A stretch of DNA of 64,000 nucleotides from Campylobacter geochelonis (lineage in GTDB: Bacteria > Campylobacterota > Campylobacteria > Campylobacterales > Campylobacteraceae). The stretch is taken from the NCBI RefSeq assembly GCF_013201685.1, contig NZ_CP053844.1:1922001-1986000 (forward strand), read 5' to 3'. The position numbers and the translations under genes are program-made. This document shows positions 8,188-21,792 of this stretch, in pieces. Within the stretch, counting starts at the first letter, position 1. The number at the start of each line of letters is the position of its first letter. A model generated the notes under the pieces. The model searched no databases. It worked only from the letters and a program-made list of their open reading frames with translations, and was not told where the DNA came from.

Positions 8188-8461
8188 GTGTTAAATAAAA
8201 GAACTTTTCTCTCAATTCTCTTATTAAACACTGTAATGTGTTCTATCTTAGTTAATAGTCTAAGTTTTAATAAAAACAATTTTATCTCTTGTTTTTATTA
8301 ATAAATTGCGAAGTATTTTTTCGCTAGGCAAGGCAGATAAGCAAACACAAGGGAGCGAACTTAAAGTTCGTAACCGAAGTGTGAAGCGTAATCTAACGCC
8401 GCATAGTAGAAAAAAGACAAAGCAAGTTTTATCCTTAACAAGGAAGTGATGCTTAAAAAAG
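8188..8461 (-). other. 23S-5S spacer
   Basis: This 270-base spacer has no gene. Near its 23S end it carries one arm of the 23S processing stem (8434-8452). A shorter repeat, AAGCAAAC, occurs both here and at the 23S 3' end. Confidence 0.6.
8434..8452 (-). other. 23S RNase III processing stem, 3' arm
   Basis: TTAACAAGGAAGTGATGC is the exact reverse complement of the arm at 11592-11610 on the other side of the 23S gene. In the transcript the two close a long helix around 23S, the usual RNase III substrate. Confidence 0.8.
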
Positions 8462-11369
<2,908 letters not shown>

Positions 11370-12017
11370 TTTCTTTACTCCACAGACTAGCAAAGCTAGT
11401 CCTTGCGGCAAGGAGTGTAAACACTCCCTTGACCTACCTAAAGTATAAACATTTATTTAAAACTAAAGTTTTTTCATAAATGATAAACTAATGTATAGTC
11501 TAACCACAAGCTATCTTTTAAATATAGATTTAGAAGATAGTAAATTTGCAGAGTAATAATTTATTTTTAAATATGTTTCATATTCTAATTTGCATCACTT
11601 CCTTGTTAAAGATAAATTACTTGATGTAATTTAATATAGTTATAATCTATAACCCAAGACGGAAAGCATTAACCAAAGCATTTAGTAAGTTTAAGACTAA
11701 ATCTTTTGTGATGGTTAAACTTCTTTTATCTCTTAGTAGTTATTGGGATAACAGATTTGTTTGAGATAAAATTTACAAAGTTATATTATTACAACCTTTA
11801 ACAAGATCCTGTAAAATTGTTTTATTTTATTAAAACTTGTTTGTGACTATTAACAATGATAAGTTAAATAACATTAGACTTAAAAGTCTAATTAGAAAGT
11901 TCGAATTGTATCTTAATAAATTTAAAGTTAGCTTTAAATTTAGATAAACTCTCTAATTAGATTTTTAATCTTTTAGATTATGTTAAACTATATACTTAAT
12001 ACTTCTATAATACGTGG
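11370..12017 (-). other. tRNA-Ala to 23S spacer with 23S leader hairpins
   Basis: No gene is present. Next to the 23S 5' end, 11384-11437 holds a run of short hairpins (GACTAGC/GCTAGTC, CTTGC/GCAAGG, GGAGTGT/ACACTCC). The rest is AT-rich spacer containing the processing-stem arm. Confidence 0.6.
11592..11610 (-). other. 23S RNase III processing stem, 5' arm
   Basis: GCATCACTTCCTTGTTAA pairs perfectly over 18 bases with 8434-8452. Its position upstream of the 23S 5' end fits the precursor rRNA helix. Confidence 0.8.
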
Positions 12018-12093
12018 TGGTGGAGAATAGCGGGATCGAACCGCTGACCTCCTGCGTGCAAAGCAGGCGCTCTCCCAGCTGAGCTAATTCCCC
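12018..12093 (-). tRNA. tRNA-Ala (anticodon UGC)
   Basis: The minus strand reads as a 76-base cloverleaf. The acceptor stem is GGGGAAT/ATTCTCC, the D arm has AGCTCAGCTGGGAGAGC, the anticodon loop is CTTTGCACG with TGC, and the T arm is GTTCGATCC with an encoded CCA end. It lies in the 16S-23S spacer, as in most rrn operons. Confidence 0.95.
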
Positions 12094-12204
12094 AATTCTA
12101 TCTTTACCTATGCTAAGACTTATCCTTTATACACGCAGTGTCTTTGTCGGTTCGTTACACTCACAACGACAAATCCTAAAAAGCAAAGAAGTTTGCTTTT
12201 TCTT

Positions 12205-12242
12205 GTGCAAAGCAGGCGCTCTCCCAGCTGAGCTAATTCCCC
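12205..12242 (-). pseudogene. 5' half of tRNA-Ala (duplicated fragment)
   Basis: Thirty-eight bases are identical to nucleotides 1-38 of the intact tRNA-Ala at 12018-12093, covering the acceptor 5' strand, D arm and anticodon TGC. The T arm and acceptor 3' strand are missing. In place of the rest, the minus strand continues with AAGAAAAAGCAAACTTC and TTTGCTTTTT, which pair as an A/T-framed hairpin. It lies between the intact tRNA-Ile and tRNA-Ala, so it would be transcribed in the rRNA precursor. Confidence 0.85.
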
Positions 12243-12495
12243 ATTTTTGCTTTCTCTTTTTTCTACTAAACTTTGTTACACTTTGCTTCAAACTGCAGTC
12301 ACAAACATAAGTTTGCTCATTTGTTTTTGCTCGTGTTCCTTGTTTAGCGAAAAAATAGTTTGCAAAAATATTTATAAAATTCTTCCAAATTCTTAGACTT
12401 AATCAATTAAATTTAAAAGACTTAAATAAACTTCTATTCTATTATTAATTTCTTTTTATCTACTACTCAACATAGATTATAAAATCTTTGGTTTG

Positions 12496-12572
12496 TGGTG
12501 GGCCTAATAAGACTTGAACTTATGACCTCACCCTTATCAGGGGTGCACTCTAACCAGCTGAGCTATAGGCCC
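12496..12572 (-). tRNA. tRNA-Ile (anticodon GAU)
   Basis: The minus strand reads as a 77-base cloverleaf. The acceptor stem is GGGCCTA/TAGGCCC, the anticodon loop has CTGATAAG with GAT, the T arm is GTTCAAGTC and an encoded CCA end is present. It is the first tRNA after 16S. Confidence 0.95.
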
Positions 12573-12587
12573 TTAACATATCTGGGC

Positions 12588-12621
12588 GTCAATCTTTCAA
12601 AACTAAACAAGTGCGATTGAG
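12588..12621 (-). other. 16S RNase III processing stem, 3' arm
   Basis: GTCAATCTTTCAAAACTAAA and the following CAAGTGCGATTGAG are complementary, with few mismatches, to 14547-14582 on the other side of 16S. Together they form the long precursor helix. Confidence 0.8.
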
Positions 12622-12798
12622 AGAAACTACTAAGAGTGTTAAGCTCTTAAGAACTAGTTAGTACAATAACTATCTAACTAGTTCTTACCACAAATAGTTT
12701 TCAAAGATAAATAATCGCTATCTTTGTTTTTACTATTTGATTTAGTAGTGTCGTTCTTTCTTAATGTATATCTTGTGAGAAATATACATATGTACTCT

Positions 12799-14317
<1,519 letters not shown>

Positions 14318-14546
14318 ATTTACTTTTAGCGCACAAACAAAGTCTGTGCTAAAGTAACAAATACTAAAGCACACCAACACAAAGTGTTGGTGTAAATTTA
14401 GCAAATGACCAAATTAAAGTTATTGAGTATTTTACTTAAAAAGCATATACTGCTATAACCTAAATTTGGATTTAATTATGAAGTTTTTAATCATAAAAAC
14501 TTTATTAGTTTTAATTGTTTTTCTTTTTAATAAAATTAAAAAGTGG

Positions 14547-14582
14547 CTCAATCGATCACTTGTTTAGATTTCAAAGATTGAC
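14547..14582 (-). other. 16S RNase III processing stem, 5' arm
   Basis: CTCAATCGATCACTTGTTTA and the following GATTTCAAAGATTGAC pair with 12588-12621. This arm lies just downstream of the presumed rRNA promoter. Confidence 0.8.
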
Positions 14583-14603
14583 TTTAAAATTTATAGTTTA
14601 ACA

Positions 14604-14609
14604 ATTATA
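14604..14609 (-). promoter_or_regulatory. probable rRNA operon -10 box
   Basis: The minus strand has TATAAT here, preceded by T-rich sequence (TGTTTTTTAAAT). This fits the epsilonproteobacterial sigma-70 pattern of a strong -10 without a firm -35. It would start transcription about 15 bases before the 16S processing stem. Confidence 0.55.
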
Positions 14610-14859
14610 ATTTAAAAAACATGCTTCTTTATCTTTATAATCTTAGTAACATTAATCTTATTAGATTTAATGTAAAAAGCTTCATCTACATAGATGAGAT
14701 AAGAAAGTTAAGAGTTTTAAAATCTTGGCTTTCTTTGAAGCGGAAATGAAAGTATATAAAAGCAACACTTAAAACTAGCTTAATTACAATAAAAAAATAG
14801 TGAAAAAGTGAAAAAAAATAAAATATGGTAAAAATATATGATGAGATGATAAAAGCAAT
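14610..14859. other. upstream flank of the rRNA operon, no gene seen
   Basis: AT-rich DNA between the promoter and the purine-rich repeat tract. There are no convincing coding frames. Confidence 0.5.
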
Positions 14860-16190
14860 AGTAATGTAAGGAAAGTTAGGGTTAGGGGTTGAAGTTATTG
14901 CGTAAAAAGATAAAGAGGTAGGATTAGGGTTAAGGTTTGGAGTTAGAGTTAGGAACAAAAAAGATAAGGAGTTAGAGTTAGAGTTAGAGTTAGAGTTAAA
15001 GTTTGTGGTTATTGTAAAAAGATAAAGAGGTGGAGTATGGGGTTAGAAGTGAAGTATGGGGTTGTGGCTAGTAAGGTGGAAATGAATATTAAGGGGTAGG
15101 AAAGAGTGCAGAAAGATTTAGAGGATATTAAGTGGAAAAAGTAAAAGAAGGTAAAAAAGCTGATGTATGATGTAGAGATGGAAGCAAAATGGAAAAGATA
15201 GAGAGTTTAAGTTGAGAGTGAATAAGATAAAGAGTTAGGGTTATTATGTAGAAAGATAAGAAGTTGGGTTTATGGTTAAAGTTTAAAACTATTGTAAAAA
15301 AGATAAAGAGGTGGAATTGGGGTTAAGGGGTGAAGAAAATAGAAGAATTTGGGATTTATGGTTAAGGAGTAAAGTATGGGTTTGTGAGCTAGAAATGTCG
15401 AAATAAATATCAAATTTATAATAAAGAGTATAGTAAATAAAAGAATTTGGATTTAGAGTTTTTTTTGAGGGAAGGTAAAAGATGTAGGGTAAGAGTGTAG
15501 GAAGTAAAGTAAATATTGTATTTAGAGTTATAGGTTGGGAATTTATAGTCATTGCATAATAAAGATAAGAGTTAGATAAAGTATGAGTTTATGGGTTAGA
15601 GAGGTGGAAATAAATATAGAATTTATAACAAAGAGTATTAGAAATAAAAAAATTTGGATTTAGAGTTTTTTTTAAGGTTAAGTGGTGAAAAGATGTAGGA
15701 TAAGAGTGTATGAAGTAAAGTAAATATTGTATTTAAATTTAGCTATAGGTTGAAATATAAAGAAGATAGAAAGATGTTTGATTAAAAAAATAGTAAAAAA
15801 TATATGCAAGAAATAGGATAGGATAAGAGAAAATTTAGAGTTAGAGGTGGGAAAATAGAAGAAAATAGAAGATGTTTAATTGCCATAGTTGTGTAAGTAA
15901 AATACAGAGGTGGAGTGAGCGGTGAAAGCCTACCAGCAAAATTATGGCATAAAAGCTGTGTAAGTACATACAGAGCAAGAGTGAGGAAAGTGAAGCAAAT
16001 ATTGAATTTAGAATTAGTGGGTGGAAAATAGAAGAAAATAGAAGATGTTTAATTGCCATAGTTGTGTAAGTAAAATACAGAGGTGGAGTGAGCGGTGAAA
16101 GCCTACCAGCAAAATTATGGCATAAAAGCTGTGTAAGTACATACAGAGCAAAAGTGAGGAAAGTGAAGCAAATATTGAATTTAGAGTTGA
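14860..16190. repeat. purine-rich telomere-like degenerate repeat tract
   Basis: The plus strand is almost free of C and is built from degenerate blocks. GTTAGG/GTTAGA runs occur at 14875-14890 and 14935-14998 (five GAGTTA hexamers in a row near 14968-14997). A module TATTG..TAAAAAGATAAAGAGGTGG recurs near 14896, 15011, 15240 (degraded), 15291 and 15551. A longer unit with AATTTGGATTTAGAGTTTTTTT recurs at about 15441 and 15649, each followed by AAGAGTGTA.GAAGTAAAGTA. No coding frame is credible; the minus-strand frames are low-complexity translations of the repeats. Origin and function are unknown. Confidence 0.85.
15851..16188. repeat. 173-bp tandem duplication inside the repeat tract
   Basis: GAAAATAGAAGAAAATAGAA begins at 15851 and again at 16024. 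The first copy is 173 bases and the second about 165 bases, with only one or two differences up to the AATATTGAATTTAGA block. This is much better preserved than the rest of the tract. Confidence 0.9.
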
Positions 16191-17165
16191 GAAAATAAAA
16201 ATGTTAAGACAAACAGCAAAAACAAAAAGATAGAGAAAGAATGGGGTTGAGTAGAAAATGGCTTTAGAATGATGATAGTCAAGAGATATTTATAATAAAA
16301 ATTTGGAAAAAAGTTTTTGGAAAAATTATAAAATTATAAAATTATAAAAAATGAAAAAACTTAAGTAAACTAAAGAGCTATAGTAAAGATATAAAGTCAT
16401 GAAACAATGAAAAATTAAACAGCCTGATAAATTTATATATAAAAAGCATAAATTTAAAATGTAGTAAAAAAGGAAATTGTTTAAGTTACAAACAAAATTA
16501 TAAAAATATATGATAATGTAAAAATTTAAAGCGGTTATAATGTCAAATTTAACGCAAGCGAATAATAAAGATAAATTTAACAATAAAATACTTGTAAGAT
16601 ACTCCCCAAAAATACTATATAGTAAGCTTGCAAAATTTAGTATTTTTAAATCGACCAAATCAACCATTCACTGTTAAAAAAACTTAAAATATATTAGAAT
16701 TAATTATAATTAAAAAGTATTAAAAGAATCGCTAGAATCAGTATATAAAACAGTAAGTTTGAAATATTTCTTGATATTCAATGCTATAAAATATAAGCTT
16801 AACTAATAAAAAAATATTATAAAATTTCAAATAAAAAAAGCTTGACATTTATATTAAAATCTTTTATTTAAACAAAAGCCATCTTAATTCTATCACAAAT
16901 CTAAAATTTAAATACAAATATATCTATAAATTCGCCCAAAAACTAAAAACTCAAACTTAAGAATCCAAACTTTAACTAAATTTAATCAATTATTAGCGTT
17001 AAAATTCCATAAAAATCACAAATATAAAAATACCTTTAAAAAATATATTCAAAACTAAATTAGATTATAATTTAATACAAAAATGATAAAATTTGCTCTG
17101 TAAAAATGAGTCAGATTATAAAATATTTCTTAAAATTAAAAGTTAAAAATTTAATTTTATTATGG
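16191..17165. other. AT-rich stretch, no gene seen
   Basis: There is no credible gene. A 113-codon minus-strand frame at 16326-16667 is Leu/Phe/Tyr/Ile-rich and looks like translated AT-rich DNA; it lacks a ribosome binding site. Its last part is the upstream region of the fumarase genes. Confidence 0.5.
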
Positions 17166-17171
17166 TATAAT
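17166..17171 (+). promoter_or_regulatory. -10 box of the fumarase operon
   Basis: TATAAT preceded by TATGG (an extended -10 form) lies 39 bases before the start codon of the alpha subunit. AAAGGAAAG at 17200-17208 is the ribosome binding site. Confidence 0.6.
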
Positions 17172-17209
17172 ATCATGTTAAGTTTATTACATTATACGAA
17201 AGGAAAGAT

Positions 17210-18055
17210 ATGAAAGTTATACAATACTCTCAAATCGTAGAAGAAGTCGCAAAGCTCTGTAAAACAGCCTGTTGTATCGTCACTCCGGACATGAAAGCAG
17301 CTTTTAAAAAAGCTAGAGAAAATGAAGTTTCACCGCTTGGAAAAGATATCATAGGTAAGCTTTTAGAAAACGCACAAATCGCAGAAACAAGGCAAATGGC
17401 TATATGTCAAGATACCGGAATGGCGGTTGTTTTCTTAGATGTTGGTCAAGATGCTCGCATTGAAGGCGGATACATAGAAGATGCGATAAATGAGGGTGTA
17501 GCTAAAGGCTATACTGAAAGTTATCTTAGAAAATCGGTTGTAAATGATCCGATTTTTGAGCGAAAAAACACTGGAAACAACACTCCAGCGATTATCAACA
17601 CACGCATAGTTCCAGGCGATAAGCTTAAAATCAAAATCGCTCCAAAAGGCTTTGGTAGCGAAAACAAAAGCATACTTAAAATGCTTGTTCCAGCCGATGG
17701 GCTTGAAGGCGTTAAAAAAGTATTTTTAGAAGCTGTTAAATACGCTGGTCCAAATGCCTGTCCTCCGATGGTTATCGGTGTTGGCATAGGTGGCACAATG
17801 GATAAAGTAGCCCTTCTTGCCAAAATCGCAGCCGCACGCTCAGCAGATAGCAAAAACGTAGATCCACGATATGCAAAACTTGAAGAAGAGCTTCTTGAGT
17901 TAGCAAATTCAACTGGCGTTGGCCCACAAGGACTTGGCGGTATAAGCACCGCTGTTAAGGTAAATGTCGAGTGGTTTCCAACCCACATAGCAGGTCTTCC
18001 AGTGGCTATAAATATCAACTGTCATGCAGCTAGACACGCAGATGTCATACTCTAA
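17210..18055 (+). CDS. class I fumarate hydratase, alpha subunit
   Basis: This 281-residue protein is the iron-sulfur half of the two-subunit class I fumarase/L(+)-tartrate dehydratase family. It carries three cysteines in family positions: C66 in AICQDTG, C184 in GPNACPPM and C271 in NCHAARH, which ligate the catalytic [4Fe-4S] cluster. The GVGIGG stretch and the PRYAKLEEELLELAN helix are conserved. The partner beta subunit follows after 10 bases with its own AAAGGAT site. The likely reaction is reversible fumarate-malate conversion in the TCA cycle; tartrate dehydratase is the alternative, less likely as the only pair in a core location. Confidence 0.9.
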   Translation: MKVIQYSQIVEEVAKLCKTACCIVTPDMKAAFKKARENEVSPLGKDIIGKLLENAQIAETRQMAICQDTGMAVVFLDVGQDARIEGGYIEDAINEGVAKGYTESYLRKSVVNDPIFERKNTGNNTPAIINTRIVPGDKLKIKIAPKGFGSENKSILKMLVPADGLEGVKKVFLEAVKYAGPNACPPMVIGVGIGGTMDKVALLAKIAAARSADSKNVDPRYAKLEEELLELANSTGVGPQGLGGISTAVKVNVEWFPTHIAGLPVAININCHAARHADVIL

Positions 18056-18065
18056 AGGATAAATT

Positions 18066-18623
18066 ATGTCAGAAGTTAAAAAAATAACAGCACCATTTGA
18101 TAAATCAGTTGTAAAAACCTTAAAAGCAGGCGATAACGTGCTAATCAGCGGCACAATCATCGCAGCTAGAGATGCGGCTCATAAAATTTTAACCGAAACT
18201 TTAGCTAAAGGTGAAAAACTTCCTTTGGATTTTACAAATCAAATTATTTATTATGTAGGTCCAACTCCAGCTAAACCAGGCGACGCCATAGGCGCAGCAG
18301 GCCCTACAACAAGTGGACGTATGGATAAATACACTCCAACTATGATAGAGCTTGGCATTAGCGGAATGGTCGGCAAGGGCTACAGAAGTCAAGAAGTCGT
18401 TGATGCGATGAAAAAGCACTGTGCGGTTTATATGGTCGCTATCGGTGGCGCTGGAGCGCTTATTAGCCAAAGTATCAAAAAATACGAAGTCTTAGCATAC
18501 CCTGAGCTTGGTCCTGAGGCTGTGGCAAAACTTACGGTTGTTGATTTTCCTGCGATTGTTGCGATTGACTGCGAGGGAAATAACTTCTACGAAGTTGGAC
18601 AAGCTCCATTTAAAAAAATCTAA
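18066..18623 (+). CDS. class I fumarate hydratase, beta subunit
   Basis: This 185-residue protein matches the C-terminal (swivelling) domain of class I fumarases. It has an AGDNVLISGTIIAARDAAHK entry helix, GPTTSGRMD substrate-loop residues and the conserved MVGKGYRS basic motif. The end, VVDFPAIVAIDCEGN, is typical. It is encoded immediately after the alpha subunit and followed by a strong terminator, so the operon is just these two genes. Confidence 0.9.
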   Translation: MSEVKKITAPFDKSVVKTLKAGDNVLISGTIIAARDAAHKILTETLAKGEKLPLDFTNQIIYYVGPTPAKPGDAIGAAGPTTSGRMDKYTPTMIELGISGMVGKGYRSQEVVDAMKKHCAVYMVAIGGAGALISQSIKKYEVLAYPELGPEAVAKLTVVDFPAIVAIDCEGNNFYEVGQAPFKKI

Positions 18624-18624
18624 T

Positions 18625-18660
18625 AAATTTATGTGGTAGAAATTTTCTGCCACATAAATT
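18625..18660 (+). terminator. intrinsic terminator after fumarase operon
   Basis: AATTTATGTGGTAGAAA pairs with TTTTCTGCCACATAAATT with one mismatch. It starts just after the beta-subunit stop codon. Confidence 0.75.
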
Positions 18661-18890
18661 ATCATTTATATATTATTTTTGCGATAAATTTTCAAGAATA
18701 GAATTTAAAAAATAGATTAAATCTTTATTTTAAATTTAAATAATATATAAAATCGCTTATAATTTACATATCGGCTTTAAAGCTTTTTTCTAACTATAAA
18801 TTTATTTTTTTATATTAAATTTATATATTTATTTATAAAAATAAATTTAAAAAATCACACAATTATCTCTTAAATTTATCGCATAAGTTG

Positions 18891-18896
18891 TATAAT
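18891..18896 (+). promoter_or_regulatory. -10 box of the solute-binding protein gene
   Basis: TATAAT preceded by AAGTTG lies 41 bases before the start codon. An AAAAGGAAG ribosome binding site follows. The segment from 18661 to here has no gene. Confidence 0.55.
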
Positions 18897-18937
18897 ATAA
18901 AACCAAATTAAAAATATTTCACAAAAGGAAGTTAAAG

Positions 18938-19804
18938 ATGGAAAGTTTTATCAGAATCTTTTTTAACAAAGTTGCCAAATTTTTCTCAAAATTTTGGCTA
19001 TTTATCGCCTTTGCATGCTGTTTTCAAACCGCTAGTGCAAACGATTTAGACACAATCAGACAAAATGGCGTTTTAAGAGTTGGCGTGCTTGAGAGCTACT
19101 TGCCATTTAGCAAGGTTGAAGATGGAAATTTCAGAGGTTTTGAAATCGAACTAGCAAAAGCGTTAGCAAATGAAATTTTTCAAAACAGCAACGGCAAAAT
19201 TCAATTTGTCCCAACAAAATTCCCACAAAGAACAACATTCTTACAAGAAAACAAAGTAGACGCCACAATAGCGCTATTTCCAGTAACAGAAGAAGCAAAA
19301 CATGTTGTTGATTTCTCCATGCCATATCTAACCGTCGCAACTGGAATCTTAAGCAAAAAAAGCGATAATATAAAATCAATTAATGATTTTAGAGGCAAAA
19401 AAATCGCTTTACAAAAAAACACAGTCGCAGAGTCTCTTTTAGAGAAAAAAGGCTTTGATAGCAAAGATTTTGTCTATGTAAACTGGTTTAAGGATTGCTA
19501 TAAAGCGGTTAAGGACGGAACTGCTGGAGTTTGCGCTGGTGATAACATCGCCGTGCTTGCGTATCCTATCATGGATAGTAGTATGGAAGTTCCTTTAAGA
19601 CAACTTGGAGAGCTAACTTTTATCGGCGTTGGCGTTTCAAAAGGCAATGATAGTTTGCGCAGCGCAATCGATGCGGCTTTAATCAAACTTAGCAAAAACG
19701 GCTTTTTCAAAAAAGCATATAACGAAACTTTTGAACCATTTTACAAAGGTGCAGCGGAGAAAAAATACTTCTTACTAGATGATTTATACAGCATGTTTGG
19801 CTAA
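18938..19804 (+). CDS. periplasmic amino-acid-binding protein (SBP family 3)
   Basis: This 288-residue protein has a signal peptide (residues ~14-34, hydrophobic core LFIAFACC, cleavage after TASA). It continues with the family-3 solute-binding fold: LRVGVLESYLPFS near residue 48, FRGFEIELAKALA, VDATIALFPVTEEAK, then VDFSMPYLTVATGIL. These proteins capture polar amino acids for ABC transport. No permease or ATPase gene is adjacent and a terminator follows, so its transporter is encoded elsewhere. The ligand cannot be read from the sequence. Confidence 0.85.
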   Translation: MESFIRIFFNKVAKFFSKFWLFIAFACCFQTASANDLDTIRQNGVLRVGVLESYLPFSKVEDGNFRGFEIELAKALANEIFQNSNGKIQFVPTKFPQRTTFLQENKVDATIALFPVTEEAKHVVDFSMPYLTVATGILSKKSDNIKSINDFRGKKIALQKNTVAESLLEKKGFDSKDFVYVNWFKDCYKAVKDGTAGVCAGDNIAVLAYPIMDSSMEVPLRQLGELTFIGVGVSKGNDSLRSAIDAALIKLSKNGFFKKAYNETFEPFYKGAAEKKYFLLDDLYSMFG

Positions 19805-19812
19805 AATTTATC

Positions 19813-19840
19813 GTGGCTTGCGCTTTGCGAGCCACTTTTT
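19813..19840 (+). terminator. intrinsic terminator after the solute-binding protein
   Basis: GTGGCTTGC / GCGAGCCAC with a short loop, followed by TTTTT. A textbook Rho-independent terminator. Confidence 0.85.
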
Positions 19841-20743
19841 AAGCAAATTTATTTTAAATTTTGATGAATTTAACACTCATTTTAAAAGATTTTAGATATT
19901 AAATTTATTAAAATTTTCGCTCGAGTAGCTAGAAATCCTTTTAAATTTAGATAAATAGTTTAAATTTGCAATCTCAAAATAACTTTTAAAATTACTTTAA
20001 TAATCTCGATAAATAGGCGATTTGCTTTAATTAAAATTTATAAAAATATTTTTAAAAAGCACTAAAAAAGTTAATTTTACTTCATTCGCACGTTCATAAC
20101 GAAAAAAGCTTAAGAATATAAGCTTTGCGTATGGACAAATTTAAAGTGTAAAAGATGGTTTTGCTACGTTAAAAAAGTATAAATTTAGCATAATATAAAA
20201 TTTTATTTTGATTTTGTATAAAGAATTTAGAAATCAAACTGATAAAAATTTGCCTTAGATATCGATAGCATGGGATTTCGATATAATTTTTTAGAAATCA
20301 AACTTTTTTAGACGATTTCCTTTTTAAACATTTTAAAACTCGCTAAAAAGGGCTTTTAATGCTATTTAAATATAAAATATGCAAGGCAAAAAGTAAGTAG
20401 CTTATTGACTAAATGCGATTTCGCAGGAGCTGTACTAGCAATCGCACTTGCATTTTAGCATATATTTAACTACTCATTTTTATAGCATAAAAGTTATACA
20501 CTAGAGTTAGCAGATTGGGTGCTTAAAAAAGGCTAGAAAACTTTCTAGTAGCGACAACTGCTACATACATCGCTTAAGCAAAACGCATGCCAAAACAAAA
20601 TTTTAAATCAAAATAAAGCAAATTAAAAAAGTGATAAGATTAAAACGGGCTTTAAAAAAACCAAATTAATTTTTCTAAGTTGCGGCGTGGTCATAAATAG
20701 CGAACCTAAAACCAACTCGAGCTAGAAATTCGCAGTCAAAAAT
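19841..20743. other. intergenic, no intact gene
   Basis: About 900 bases with no credible frame on either strand. Parts near 20340-20600 have a somewhat higher GC content than pure spacer and may be gene remnants, but nothing is recognisable. Confidence 0.5.
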
Positions 20744-21709
20744 CTACCTATAAAACTCATCAGCCCACGCGCTGTTTTCAAGCCAAATTTTGTTGTTTAA
20801 ATCAAGCGTTTTTATGATACCAACCACAGATAAAATCTCCTTTTTTATCCCCTTTGTAACGCTATCTTTTATCACTTGCCTAAAAAGACTTGGCTCAAAA
20901 CTATCCTTACCATGGTTTAAGACTATGTAAATTTTTTGTCTATTAAAACTCATTCTAATGCCAAATTTAACAAACCCATTAAGCTGGATTAAATTTTGCA
21001 TAAATTTTGGCGAGAGTATGTAGTTAGCATTTATCTCATCGTCGGTAAAAACATTGAAGATATCGTTAAATTCGGCATTATCCATCACTATTTTTTTAAG
21101 ACTTTCTTTTTTGATGAAGTTTTTTGACTGAATTTTAGTCGTTGAATTTACCACTTTGTTAAATTCCGCCACGAAAACCAGCCCAGCAAAGGTCTTTTTT
21201 CGCTTTCTAGAAAAGAGATAACCAAACATTATATCTTTAAAAAGGCTATATTTTATGTCGTATAAAAACACATCGCTAAAGCTAAATCGCACCTCGCCAA
21301 CATTGCCATAAACATAGTCATTGCCATCTTGAGTATCAAACAACTTGCTAAAAAGCCCACTATTTAGGATATCTATCGCGTGAACGTGGTAGTATTTTTT
21401 GTATTTTAAATTTAGCTTTTTAAAAAACGGAACAAAGACGATATCTTTATAAGCTTGTCTAAATTCCCTCTCTTCATCTTTAAAAATTGCCAAAGAATAC
21501 TTCAAAAAGCCAGATAAAAGCAGATAAACCGCTATAAAATACGCCCCAACCACCTCTTTATAAACAAAAAGCTTCTCGCTATCAAGCCAGTCATAACTCA
21601 AATTTATCAGCAAATAACAAATCGCAAAACCCACGATAATGTGAAGCACTAGCCTTTTTATGATAAGTTTTCGGCTCTTTTCAAGCTCTTGTAGTGAAGA
21701 TGTTTTCAT
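20744..21709 (-). CDS. DUF3137 membrane protein
   Basis: This 321-residue protein has two N-terminal membrane segments (about residues 24-40 and 54-72) and a larger cytosolic part. The HAIDILNSGLFSKLFDTQDG region followed by VYGNVGEVRFSFSDVFLYDI is the DUF3137 signature (SGLF...D...G..G...F.FSE). The function of the family is unknown; members are inner-membrane proteins. It stands alone with no operon partner. Confidence 0.7.
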   Translation of the reverse strand: MKTSSLQELEKSRKLIIKRLVLHIIVGFAICYLLINLSYDWLDSEKLFVYKEVVGAYFIAVYLLLSGFLKYSLAIFKDEEREFRQAYKDIVFVPFFKKLNLKYKKYYHVHAIDILNSGLFSKLFDTQDGNDYVYGNVGEVRFSFSDVFLYDIKYSLFKDIMFGYLFSRKRKKTFAGLVFVAEFNKVVNSTTKIQSKNFIKKESLKKIVMDNAEFNDIFNVFTDDEINANYILSPKFMQNLIQLNGFVKFGIRMSFNRQKIYIVLNHGKDSFEPSLFRQVIKDSVTKGIKKEILSVVGIIKTLDLNNKIWLENSAWADEFYR

Positions 21710-21792
21710 AGCGGTATTTTAAGATAAATTTGCTAAATTTAGACAAACTTATCTTATTAAAAACTACTAAATAATTAAATTTTGCAAATTAA

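Noticed and set aside
14686-16059. Minus-strand frames such as one containing TLTPNLNPNPTSLSF
   Set aside because: They are translations of the purine-rich repeat tract and change with every repeat slip.
16326-16667. 113-codon minus-strand frame rich in Leu, Phe and Tyr
   Set aside because: Composition is that of translated AT-rich DNA; no start signal and no conserved pattern.
16851-16856. TTGACA as a -35 box
   Set aside because: No -10 box at proper spacing and no gene near; likely chance.
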